Positions 6,029 through 12,643 of a stretch of 12,643 nucleotides of DNA are shown in pieces; within the stretch, counting starts at the first letter, position 1, and each line of letters begins with the position of its first letter. The translations under genes were made by a program, and so were the position numbers. The stretch covers positions 1 through 12,643 of the forward strand of contig NZ_JAIWNS010000149.1 in NCBI RefSeq assembly GCF_020216685.1. The letters run 5' to 3'. Below the pieces are notes generated by a model, which saw nothing but the letters and a program-made list of their open reading frames with translations, was not told where the DNA came from and did no database searches. This DNA comes from Methanospirillum hungatei. Lineage in GTDB: Archaea > Halobacteriota > Methanomicrobia > Methanomicrobiales > Methanospirillaceae.

Positions 6029-7254
6029 ACACTACCATCCTCCCCGGCCCGGATATCTCTCTCCGAAAGAAATCACGGTACATGTGGGGAGTTCTGACTA
6101 TCCATCTTCTCCTTGCACTCCAGTACCTTCTGGTTGAGTTTCTGTTTCTGTCAGTCCCGATTAAGCACGGACATGGAGGAGGACAGGGGATGGGGAATGC
6201 GATAAACGTCTCCCTCCCTTCATTCTCCATCCTCTTCATGCTTTTGATACTGTGCCATATCATCTCTCTTATAGGGGCCCGTCTTTCAATTCGCTTCATT
6301 ATTGGATCTGGATTTGGTCTGGTTATCACCGCCACCCTGACGTTAGGACTTCTGCTCTTCTCCCGCCAGTCAATGAACCTTCTTGAGACGGTCTATGCTC
6401 ATGCGATACTCGTTATCCTTTCACTTGTCTGTTCTCTTCTCATCGGGGTGTATATGGTGATCAGTGAGGTGCGGAAAGGTCATAGGAGTGAAGATAAACC
6501 TCCGGAACGGGATTTATCGTCCTTTCCCCTGCCGATGAACCGATACAGAAATGTCAGACCCATAGGAGAAGGGGGTGTTGGCACGATCTGGTATGCAGAA
6601 CGAATGGGTGATGGAAGGCCTGTCGTCGTGAAAGTCCCTCGAAACGATGATGAAATGACCGGTCTTTCATTTATGCAGGAGATTAGTATCTGGAAAGATC
6701 TGGAGCACCCCCATATTGCAACGCTTCTTTCTGCAAATATCCTCCCCGTTCCCTATATTGAGATAGAATACTTCCCTCAATCGGTAGCAGACCTGAAAAC
6801 CCCGGTGCCAACCGGACAGGTATTGCAGATTATTCAGGGTCTTGTATCAGCTCTTTTATACGCTCATGGCCGGGGAGTTACCCATTGTGATATAAAACCG
6901 ACAAATATTCTTCTGAATCATGAAGGGATGGTAAAACTCACAGACTGGGGGCTTGCACGGTCAGGAAGAGACCGGTGGTCAGTATCCGGGTTTTCTCCAA
7001 CCTATGCAGCACCAGAGCAGCGTTCGGTGTATTCAGAATGCACCGCTCCAACGGACATCTGGCAGGTTGGAATGGTATGTGCCGAACTCCTCACCGGGAG
7101 TCCCAAGATCCCGTCCGGAACAGAGCCTGTCTTTCAGACCGATGAAGGAGTGAAATTATTACCAATTATTCTGAAATGTCTGGCACCAGACCAGGCCGGA
7201 CGGTATCAGTCGATCCAGGAACTTTCAGATGATCTTGAGAGGATTGCTTCTTAA
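6025..7254 (+). CDS. Membrane-anchored Hanks-type Ser/Thr protein kinase
   Basis: A 409-residue protein with about four N-terminal membrane helices (roughly 20-44, 65-88, 91-113, 121-147) and a cytoplasmic kinase domain (about 173-408). This is the reverse of most bacterial PknB-type kinases, which have the kinase at the N-terminus. The loop after helix 1 contains the His/Gly-rich KHGHGGGQGMGN (47-58), probably outside the cell. Kinase features: Gly-rich loop GEGGVG, K203 (VVVK), E219 in the C-helix, HCDIKPTN with D289, K291 and N294, metal-binding D307 in DWG (usually DFG), APE 329-331, D344 and R393. All catalytic residues are present, but HRD is HCD, so control by an activation-loop phosphate may be absent. 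It likely phosphorylates the FHA regulator or its partners. Start ATG 6025 overlaps the regulator stop. Confidence 0.9.
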   Translation: MNTTILPGPDISLRKKSRYMWGVLTIHLLLALQYLLVEFLFLSVPIKHGHGGGQGMGNAINVSLPSFSILFMLLILCHIISLIGARLSIRFIIGSGFGLVITATLTLGLLLFSRQSMNLLETVYAHAILVILSLVCSLLIGVYMVISEVRKGHRSEDKPPERDLSSFPLPMNRYRNVRPIGEGGVGTIWYAERMGDGRPVVVKVPRNDDEMTGLSFMQEISIWKDLEHPHIATLLSANILPVPYIEIEYFPQSVADLKTPVPTGQVLQIIQGLVSALLYAHGRGVTHCDIKPTNILLNHEGMVKLTDWGLARSGRDRWSVSGFSPTYAAPEQRSVYSECTAPTDIWQVGMVCAELLTGSPKIPSGTEPVFQTDEGVKLLPIILKCLAPDQAGRYQSIQELSDDLERIAS

Positions 7255-7269
7255 AGATGGGATTATTGA

Positions 7270-8208
7270 TTATTCAATCAGGCCATTACATATCCCCGGT
7301 TTTAACAGATGTTCCCCCGTATTGGGCTCAACATGAATCGTAACACATGCCCTTGGAAATTCCAGTTTCAGATCTTTCTCCAGGTGCTCGGTAAAATCAT
7401 GAGACTGTTCCACGGTGATATCTTTATCCAAAACAAGATGCAGGTCAATAAAAATCTCCGGACCTGCCCTCCGGGTCCGTAATCCATGGAAATTAACATA
7501 TTCAGACTGATGGTCACAGATGATGGAAGTGATTCTGGATACTTCCTTTTCAGAAAGACGGAAATCAATCAGGTCTTTATATGATTTCACGGTCAGATCA
7601 TATGCTGCCTTCATGATAACCAGAGCAATCCCTATTGCAACAATTGAATCCAGAAGATGAATCCCGGTCAGCCATATAAGAATAAGACCAGTCATGACAC
7701 CGATTGAGGTATATATATCAGTCCGAAGATGCCAGGCATCACTTTCTAATGCAATAGACTCTGTTTTCTGAGCAATTTTCATGAGTCTGGCGGATACAAA
7801 CGCATTTACACAGGCTGAAATCCCCATGACTGCAATTCCTGCCCACATCAATACCGGGTTCATCGGTTCATAGGACGGTGCGAGAATTTTTTGGATTGCT
7901 TCATTGATGATAAGAATTGCAGCGATAAAAATCAAAATCGCTTCAATCATTCCGGAAACAGATTCATACTTCCCATGCCCGAACTGGTGCTCTTCGTCTG
8001 GTGCCTCTCCGGATTTTCTCACCGAAAAAAAGGCAATAACTGAAGCCAGAAGATCCATCCCTGAATGAATCGCTTCAGAGATGATGCTCACCGATCCAAG
8101 AGCAAATCCGACAATGAACTTTATGAGGACGAGAACAGAATTTGAACATACAGAGAGGAGGGCAGTTTTTTCTTTCTCGTTATTGAGAGCACTATTGTGA
8201 GATGTCAT
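7270..8208 (-). CDS. Cation diffusion facilitator (CDF) family divalent metal efflux protein
   Basis: A 312-residue protein of normal CDF length. Such proteins are homodimeric antiporters exporting Zn2+, Fe2+, Mn2+ or similar ions in exchange for protons. The N-terminal part has about six membrane helices (starting near 17). The transport site is seen as SEAIHSGMD (H48, D52) and SDAWHLRTD (H160, D164), an HxxxD/HxxxD arrangement; Zn2+ is the commonest substrate of such sites, while YiiP has DxxxD in the first position. DEEHQFGHGKYE (71-82) is a conserved cytoplasmic loop. The C-terminal domain has HGLRTRRAGP (H241), DLHL (H257), SHDFTEHLE (H270, H274) and IHVEP (H292), matching the YiiP metal-sensing domain. 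It converges on the kinase gene with 15 nt between stops. No clear SD precedes the ATG; a TATA-like CTTATATATTG at about 8303-8313 could give a leader of roughly 70 nt. Metal identity is inferred. Confidence 0.92.
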   Translation of the reverse strand: MTSHNSALNNEKEKTALLSVCSNSVLVLIKFIVGFALGSVSIISEAIHSGMDLLASVIAFFSVRKSGEAPDEEHQFGHGKYESVSGMIEAILIFIAAILIINEAIQKILAPSYEPMNPVLMWAGIAVMGISACVNAFVSARLMKIAQKTESIALESDAWHLRTDIYTSIGVMTGLILIWLTGIHLLDSIVAIGIALVIMKAAYDLTVKSYKDLIDFRLSEKEVSRITSIICDHQSEYVNFHGLRTRRAGPEIFIDLHLVLDKDITVEQSHDFTEHLEKDLKLEFPRACVTIHVEPNTGEHLLKPGICNGLIE

Positions 8209-8295
8209 GGGTTATCGAACTTTAAATTGTGACTTTTCCTAACTCTGAAATAATTCACTCAAATTTTGAATACATGATGCTCCATTCAATCTTAA

Positions 8296-8451
8296 AGGTT
8301 TTCAATATATAAGAGGAACAATGAGAAAAAAAGTGAGACTTATTATTACCGCCATTTGTATGAATGTCGGGACCGTGCGATCCGGTGGACGGATGACAGG
8401 ATTGTCAGATTGGAGATTGCAACAGACATTACCGACAGAAAGAACGTATAA
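8296..8451 (+). pseudogene. Remnant: C-terminal end of a PAS domain (sensor protein debris)
   Basis: The frame open between TAA 8293-8295 and TAA 8449-8451 encodes about 51 residues. Its second half reads CRDRAIRWTDDRIVRLEI followed by ATDITDRKNV. The ending EIATDITDRK is the hallmark of PAS/PAC domains in methanogen sensor kinases, which usually continue into another PAS or a kinase. Here the frame stops three codons later, and no PAS N-terminus, start codon or kinase is visible. I read it as a fragment of a lost sensor gene. The only ATG nearby (8321) is in another frame. Confidence 0.6.
8303..8313. promoter_or_regulatory. TATA-like CAATATATAAG upstream of the CDF gene
   Basis: Read on the minus strand this is CTTATATATTG, about 95 nt before the CDF ATG. 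It is nearly symmetric and overlaps the edge of the PAS remnant, so part of the old reading frame may now act as promoter. A closer TTTAAA (about 8221-8226) is too near the ATG to be a normal TATA box. Confidence 0.35.
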
Positions 8452-8609
8452 GTGACCATTCGCACAAATCACAAAGCCGGATGGATCGGTTTGTATTGAC
8501 CGACGTCATTACCCATATATCTGAATTATACGCCAGATCAGACAGATTCACATACTCTTTCTTACTGATAATATGGTTATTCCTACGATATGCCGGGCTA
8601 AAGCTTACC
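8452..8609. other. Intergenic sequence between the PAS remnant and the chemoreceptor promoter
   Basis: No convincing gene is seen on either strand. A minus-strand frame of 66 codons (8629-8429) lacks a well-placed SD and matches nothing I know. The whole gap between the CDF and chemoreceptor genes is about 450 bp. Confidence 0.4.
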
Positions 8610-8617
8610 TTTATATG
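8610..8617 (+). promoter_or_regulatory. TATA box TTTATATG for the chemoreceptor gene
   Basis: TTTATATG lies 46 nt before the ATG at 8656. A start 25 nt downstream would fall near 8640, leaving a leader of about 16 nt, with the purine run GAGAGAGA just before the ATG as a weak SD. Confidence 0.55.
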
Positions 8618-8655
8618 TTCATCTGACAAAAATTAATCCTCACCTGAGAGAGACC

Positions 8656-11082
8656 ATGAAGACCATTGCTGCCATAACCGACTGGTTTGACAACGCAACT
8701 ATCGGACGGAAGATTACCCTCATCTGCCTGATTCTGGTCATTATCCCGACCCTTGTCCTGGGATATGTCGCCTACACCAGTGCAGAGTCCGCGATTCACG
8801 AAAGTATAAAGACCAACCTGGAAGTTCAAAGTCAGGATCTGGAGGAGGCGACAAAAACCGCATATGAACTTACCCTGGTTAAAGTGAAGAGTGACCTGAA
8901 TGTTCTGCATGAGAATTTTTACGCGAAGGGGAAACCAGAGATCGTAGGCGGGAACCTGATGCTGGGATCGTCCTACAAGGTCAATGATAACTTTGAGATC
9001 GTTGACCATGTCCAGAACCTCCTCGGCGGAGCGGCAACCATATTCCAGAAGAAAGGCGATCAGGCGATTCGTATCTCCACCAATGTCATCGGTGAGGATG
9101 GAAAACGTGCCATCGGAACCCCGGTGTCACCGGCAGTCTATGATGCCGTCATCAATAAAGGACAGACCTATTACGGCACGGCAACGGTCGTCGGAAAGAA
9201 GTACATCACCGCCTACGAACCGATAAAGAACGCTGCAGGAGAGATCATCGGTATCCTCTTTGTGGGAGTTGAGGAGGGCTCCACCATCGGTATCCTGCAG
9301 GATCAGATCAAGAGTAAGAAGATAGGTGAGAACGGGTATGTCTTTGTCCTTGACAGTACCGGCCAGGCTCTTATTCACCCGACCAGGGAAGGAAAGAACG
9401 ATTCAGATCTTCCATTCATCAAAGAGATCATAACCAAAAAGAAAGGATACCTGGAATATTCCTGGGATGGAAGAGATAAAATTGCAGTGTTCAGTTATTT
9501 TGAGCCATTTGACTGGATCATCGTTGCAAATGCCGACTATCATGACTTCACCGGTCCCATTGATGCCATCCGCAATACCATCTTCCTGGTTGTAATTCTG
9601 GGAATCATCGGTGGGTTTATCGTTGCCACCCTCTTTGGAAGATCCATATCCACCCGGATGGATGAACTGGTCACGTTGGCAAGACAGGTCCGTGACGGGA
9701 ACCTCGTCGCTCAGACAGACCGGGTGTATTCAAAGGATGAGATCGGCATCCTCTCCCAGGCGTTTTCAGATGTTGTCCATACATTCCTCCAGTTCAGGGA
9801 TGAGATCCGGACCCTGAGCACGGCTGCAGCATCCGGAGATCTGAAAACCAGAGGGGATAGCAGGAAATTCCAAGGTGATTATGCCCTCATCATCGATGGA
9901 GTCAATGAGACCGTGGATGCGATGGCTGTTCCCCTCAATGAAGCCATGATTCTTTCCAAACGGTACGCAACCGGTGACTTTACGGCACGAATGAACCCTG
10001 ACCTCCAGCTGAAAGGGGAGTTTATAACATTCAGGGATGCCCTTGATACTATTGGTATTGATGTGTCCAAGGCTCTTGCAGCGGTTCATGCACAGATGAA
10101 GGAACTGACAGAAGAGATGATCGAGGTCAGTAAACGGGTTGATGAAGTCAATGCTGAGACAAACACCGCTCATAAGAGTATTGAGGATGTATCAGAAGGA
10201 GTCGGACAGGTAGCATCCATCGCCTCTGCAGTAAATGACCTGGCAGACAAGAGTGGGATGGCAACGCAGCAGATCCTGACCGCCATGCAGGACCTTGCAA
10301 CCACGGTCTCTTCAGTTGCAGCAAAGATGGAGCATGTATCGGTGCTGACCAATATGGCTGCAGAACTCTCAGAGAAAGGAAAAGATGCTGCAGGTCTTGC
10401 TGAGAAGGGGATGCATGGGATCATGGAGTCATCTTCAGAGATAGAGGAGATGAACCAGCAGATCAGTGGTCAGATGCAGGAGATCAACAGGATTGTTGAT
10501 ATTATCAGCTCCATTGCAGAAGAGACAAATCTGCTTGCCCTCAATGCTGCAATCGAGGCCGCACGGGCAGGAGAAGCAGGACTTGGCTTTGCCGTCGTTG
10601 CAGCGGAGGTCAAGGAACTTGCGAACGAATCACAAAAATCTGCAGAGAATATCGCATTAATCATCTCCGACCTCCAGAAGAAATCTGGTGCCATGGCAAA
10701 GGCAGTCCAGAACTCGATGGTCGAGGTCAAGAGCGGGAATACTGCCGTTGGTGAAACACTGGCAGTCTTTAATGAGATTGTTGAGTCTATCTCCACGATC
10801 AACTCGAATATGAGTGAGGTTGCCGCAGCAAGTGAGGAGCAGGCTGCATCGGTAGAAGAGGTCACGGCCACGGTGAATGAATTCAGTGATATGGTGCAGC
10901 AGACGGCAAAGGAGTCGGTCGGTCTTGCAGCAGCAAGTGAGGAGTCATCAGCAGCCGTCGGACAGATCACCCAGATGGTAGCCCAGGTAAATGAGTCTAT
11001 GGAGCGGATTGGTCAGACTACCGATCGGGCTGAAAAAGCGGTGGCCAGGATCAAGGAAGAGATGGACCAGTTTACCTTTTAA
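8656..11082 (+). CDS. Methyl-accepting chemotaxis protein with extracellular double Cache domain and tandem HAMP domains
   Basis: An 808-residue transmembrane chemoreceptor that would signal through CheA/CheW to the archaellum motor. Order: short N-terminus, TM1 (about 19-41), extracytoplasmic sensor about 45-300 of double Cache type ([54 protein letters not shown]), TM2 (about 306-327), HAMP about 328-380, then HAMP-like repeats about 381-480 ([11 protein letters not shown] and [12 protein letters not shown]), and a long coiled-coil signalling domain about 500-800. The hairpin tip at about 615-655 ([20 protein letters not shown], then [13 protein letters not shown]) is highly conserved. [13 protein letters not shown] (723-735) and [11 protein letters not shown] (758-768) look like methylation sites. 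There is no C-terminal CheR-binding pentapeptide. The ligand is unknown; Cache domains often bind small organic acids or amino acids. No che genes are in the window, so it is a stand-alone receptor. TATA upstream and T6 downstream suggest a monocistronic gene. Confidence 0.95.
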   Translation: MKTIAAITDWFDNATIGRKITLICLILVIIPTLVLGYVAYTSAESAIHESIKTNLEVQSQDLEEATKTAYELTLVKVKSDLNVLHENFYAKGKPEIVGGNLMLGSSYKVNDNFEIVDHVQNLLGGAATIFQKKGDQAIRISTNVIGEDGKRAIGTPVSPAVYDAVINKGQTYYGTATVVGKKYITAYEPIKNAAGEIIGILFVGVEEGSTIGILQDQIKSKKIGENGYVFVLDSTGQALIHPTREGKNDSDLPFIKEIITKKKGYLEYSWDGRDKIAVFSYFEPFDWIIVANADYHDFTGPIDAIRNTIFLVVILGIIGGFIVATLFGRSISTRMDELVTLARQVRDGNLVAQTDRVYSKDEIGILSQAFSDVVHTFLQFRDEIRTLSTAAASGDLKTRGDSRKFQGDYALIIDGVNETVDAMAVPLNEAMILSKRYATGDFTARMNPDLQLKGEFITFRDALDTIGIDVSKALAAVHAQMKELTEEMIEVSKRVDEVNAETNTAHKSIEDVSEGVGQVASIASAVNDLADKSGMATQQILTAMQDLATTVSSVAAKMEHVSVLTNMAAELSEKGKDAAGLAEKGMHGIMESSSEIEEMNQQISGQMQEINRIVDIISSIAEETNLLALNAAIEAARAGEAGLGFAVVAAEVKELANESQKSAENIALIISDLQKKSGAMAKAVQNSMVEVKSGNTAVGETLAVFNEIVESISTINSNMSEVAAASEEQAASVEEVTATVNEFSDMVQQTAKESVGLAAASEESSAAVGQITQMVAQVNESMERIGQTTDRAEKAVARIKEEMDQFTF

Positions 11083-11088
11083 TTTTTT
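11083..11088 (+). terminator. T6 tract directly after the chemoreceptor stop codon
   Basis: TAA is followed at once by TTTTTT, the usual minimal archaeal termination signal. No hairpin precedes it. Confidence 0.5.
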
Positions 11089-11370
11089 ATATTCAGGCAC
11101 GTGAGATGAGTGAGAAAGTCACGACCCTATTTGTCGCCAGGAATATAGTATCTGATGGGTGATATCGACATCCGTGGTTTTGTTTCACCTGATGCAGGTC
11201 TTCTTGATCTCACCTGACGAAAATATATCCTGAAGAACTCTGAGGAAGCGGTCGATGTCGTGTAGAAAAGAGTAAAGACGCGAGGAATTAAAAGTTGCGA
11301 TCCACCGATGCAGCATACACATGAGAGACTTGAGATTCTCCTTGTGATTTCAAGGGCACTATCACCCTCA
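11089..11370. other. Non-coding or decayed sequence between the chemoreceptor and the RsbR-like remnant
   Basis: No intact gene is seen. Plus-strand frames are interrupted: the frame from ATG 11155 meets TGA near 11216 and TAG near 11261. The one long minus-strand frame here (to 11127) has poor protein-like composition over most of its length and is probably the out-of-frame tail of the broken RsbR-like gene. Confidence 0.4.
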
Positions 11371-11686
11371 TCAACGAGTTGATGTATTAGAGAAGATAAA
11401 AATCGCGGTATCTGATGCAGTAAATCCAAGTTCAATCCGTTTTTGTGAAACCTCTTCTATGTAAAACCTCGTCTCTCTCCATTCATCCCCGTCAATCCGC
11501 TCAATAGTACCTGATTCAATATTTTATAAATACATTCAGAAATTCTTTTGATTGCTGCTCGAGTTCTGCATCTTTGATAAGGTCACGACGATGAGTGATG
11601 GCAGCATGCTGTTCCTTTATCCAGTCAGCAAGTAAATTATCAGAGTGTTTTTGCAATATCTCAGGGAATTTATAGGCAATAACCAC
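11371..11686 (-). pseudogene. Frameshifted remnant of an RsbR-like (RsbRD N-terminal type) signalling protein
   Basis: On the minus strand, GTG 11686 follows a good SD (GAGGTG 11693-11698, 6 nt spacing) and a TATA box. The first frame (11686-11516, 56 codons) gives AYKFPEILQKHSDNLLADWI and ITHRRDLIKDAELEQQSKEF, then stops. The next frame (11520-11371, 49 codons) continues the same domain: GDEWRETRFYIEEVSQKR then LGFTASDTAIFIF. The order sequence-W, RRDLI, ELEQQS, GxxW, GFT-S-T-FIFS is that of the N-terminal domain of RsbR-type co-antagonists. A second shift near 11371-11395 probably leads into DEGDSALEITRRISSL in a third frame. Neither the rest of the domain nor a C-terminal STAS domain is recognisable. 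A working promoter with a broken coding region suggests recent decay, or sequencing errors at the A/T-rich frameshift. Family call by pattern memory; moderate confidence. Confidence 0.6.
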
Positions 11687-11724
11687 GTTGAACACCTCGG
11701 GATAAACATCTCATCATCTTCCAA

Positions 11725-11738
11725 ACAATATAAATACT
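11725..11738. promoter_or_regulatory. TATA element ACAATATAAATACT shared by divergent transcripts
   Basis: On the plus strand AATATAAATA lies about 80 nt before the REC-PAS ATG at 11817 (start expected near 11757). On the minus strand the same bases read TATTTATATT about 45 nt before the GTG of the broken RsbR-like gene (start expected near 11705). Either or both uses are possible. Confidence 0.45.
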
Positions 11739-11816
11739 ACGATATGATCTCCACAAAAAAGCATCAAAACACTTATGTTACAGAAAATAATACGTTAGGT
11801 TACGTACAGGCCTGAA

Positions 11817-12643
11817 ATGAACAGTACTTTTTCAAAGGACCATACATCTGCACTTCATGTCCTTGTCGTGGATGATGAAGAAGACGTCAGATTAGCAACC
11901 GCTGAGTACCTGGCTGTGTTGCATAATGTTAAAGCTGACCTTGCCGGATCAGGAGAAGAGACGCTGTCACTCCTTCGTAATACCCGGTATGACGCCATCA
12001 TATCAGATTATGAGATGGAGGATATGAGTGGGATTGACCTCCTGAAAACTATCAGGGCACGGGGCGACGATACTCCGTTTATCATATTCACCGGACGGGG
12101 CCGGGAAGAGGTCGTCATCGCTGCATTTGAGAACGGGGCAGACGGGTATGTCATGAAAGGGGGCGAAATTAGATCGCAGTTTGCTGAACTTGCCCAGAAA
12201 GTGACCAGCATCGCCCAGAAAAAACAAACCGAGAAAGCCCTCAGTGAGATACAAGATCAGTTCAGGGATATCTATATTAACTCACCAATAGCGATCGAAC
12301 TCTATGACAAGGATGGCAGACTACTGGGGATCAATCCTGCCTGCTGTGATCTGTTCGGTGTATACTCATCAGATGATGTCCGTGGTTTTTCCCTCTTTGA
12401 TGATCCGAATGTACCCAAAGAGAGGCTTGATGCGTTAAAGAAAGGGGAGACCGTACGATATCGTTCTGTCTTTGACTTTGATCTGGTAAAAAACCTGCAA
12501 TTATATCCAACCAGCAAGGCAGGAAAAATTACCATCGATGTGCAGATTACCCCGATGTATCATGGCGATCACCAGTTATCAGGATACCTGGTCCATGTCG
12601 ATGATGTCACTGAAGAAACCCATGAAAAAAAAAAAAAAAAAAA
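11817..12643 (+). CDS. Response-regulator receiver plus PAS sensory protein, 3' truncated by window end
   Basis: The frame opens at ATG 11817 and stays open to the window end (276 residues including the last partial stretch). Residues about 13-130 are a receiver domain: acidic pair D19-D20, phospho-acceptor D64 (IISDYEM), T92 in IIFTGRGREEVV and K114 in YVMKGG. Residues about 148-268 are a PAS domain (SPIAIELYDKDGRLLGINPA to YLVHVDDVTEE). In Methanomicrobiales such REC-PAS proteins usually carry more PAS domains and often a histidine kinase C-terminus, which would lie beyond the window. It would take phosphate from a partner kinase and sense a small ligand or redox state through PAS, in the cytoplasm (no membrane segment is seen). 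No strong SD is visible (AGG at about -9). The final codons are all Lys from an A run and may be an assembly edge. Confidence 0.88.
   Translation, partial: MNSTFSKDHTSALHVLVVDDEEDVRLATAEYLAVLHNVKADLAGSGEETLSLLRNTRYDAIISDYEMEDMSGIDLLKTIRARGDDTPFIIFTGRGREEVVIAAFENGADGYVMKGGEIRSQFAELAQKVTSIAQKKQTEKALSEIQDQFRDIYINSPIAIELYDKDGRLLGINPACCDLFGVYSSDDVRGFSLFDDPNVPKERLDALKKGETVRYRSVFDFDLVKNLQLYPTSKAGKITIDVQITPMYHGDHQLSGYLVHVDDVTEETHEKKKKK
12625..12643 (+). repeat. Run of 19 A residues at the window end
   Basis: The sequence ends in an uninterrupted A homopolymer inside the REC-PAS reading frame just after a PAS domain. Nothing else in the window has a run this long. It probably marks a contig end or uncertain base calls; if real it would encode at least six Lys in a row. 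Confidence 0.7.

Noticed and set aside
8321..8455. Plus-strand 44-codon frame with AGAGGA before its ATG
   Set aside because: It overlaps the PAS remnant in another frame, whose protein pattern is far more convincing; the product (Lys-rich start, no motif) matches nothing I know.
8456..8528. Plus-strand translation FAQITKPDGSVCIDRRHY, vaguely like a transposase C-terminal segment
   Set aside because: Only about 20 residues, no transposase catalytic motifs, no terminal inverted repeats or target duplication nearby.
8429..8629. Minus-strand 66-codon frame
   Set aside because: No close SD, no recognisable motif, and it overlaps the PAS remnant and chemoreceptor promoter. Not excluded, but not supported.
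10470..10970. Long minus-strand frame (166 codons) inside the chemoreceptor gene
   Set aside because: Ala/Ser-rich antisense shadow of the coiled-coil signalling domain; no independent motif or start signals.
11127..11435. Minus-strand frame of 102 codons
   Set aside because: It starts inside the RsbR-like remnant, has no SD, and only its first part (LVDEGDSALEITRRISSL) looks like protein; taken as the out-of-frame tail of that remnant rather than a gene.
1..12643. tRNA, rRNA, CRISPR arrays, complete insertion sequences
   Set aside because: Looked for on both strands; no cloverleaf-like segment, regular spaced repeats, or transposase with terminal repeats was seen.

Overview
The window looks like chromosomal DNA of a methanogenic archaeon of the Methanomicrobiales, probably Methanospirillum-like. 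Three things point there. Promoters are TATA-type and Shine-Dalgarno sites are of the AGGTGA/AAGGAG type. The response-regulator domain carries the phrase IIFTGRGREEVV, common in Methanomicrobiales REC-PAS proteins. The gene set (Cache/HAMP chemoreceptor, REC-PAS sensor, archaeal P-type ATPase) fits as well. The genus is an inference, not proven by the sequence.

Layout. 1-978 (+): 3' part of an M50-type membrane metalloprotease homologue whose HExxH motif reads HVFGH, so it is probably catalytically dead. 1029-1619 (-): a two-gene unit with a DUF4405 membrane protein and a secreted Cys-rich protein. 1620-1893: intergenic, with a TATA element that could serve both directions and a long leader. 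1894-4467 (+): a P2-like cation-transporting P-type ATPase. 4518-5083 (-): two translationally coupled, secreted, Cys/Gly-rich paralogues, one with a His/Gly tail. 5084-5221: divergent control region with a perfect 7-1-7 palindrome. 5222-7254 (+): an ArsR-like winged-helix protein fused to an FHA domain, overlapping by ATGA a membrane-anchored Ser/Thr kinase. 7270-8208 (-): a cation diffusion facilitator. 8209-8655: intergenic, holding the remnant of a PAS domain. 8656-11082 (+): an 808-residue methyl-accepting chemotaxis protein. 11083-11816: mostly gene debris, including a frameshifted RsbR-like N-terminal domain on the minus strand. 11817-12643 (+): start of a REC-PAS sensory protein that runs off the window in a 19-A run.

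How the genes may work together. The most interesting part is 1894-8208. Two cation transporters (P-type ATPase and CDF) flank a divergent unit made of a membrane Ser/Thr kinase, a DNA-binding protein with a phosphothreonine-reading FHA domain, and two small exported Cys/Gly(/His)-rich proteins. A reasonable working model is a kinase-to-FHA-repressor pathway that senses envelope or metal state and controls the divergent secreted pair through the palindrome. The domain calls are well supported; the circuit and the metal link are inference. The two ends of the window look like sensory and signal-transduction DNA with decayed relatives of sensor genes.
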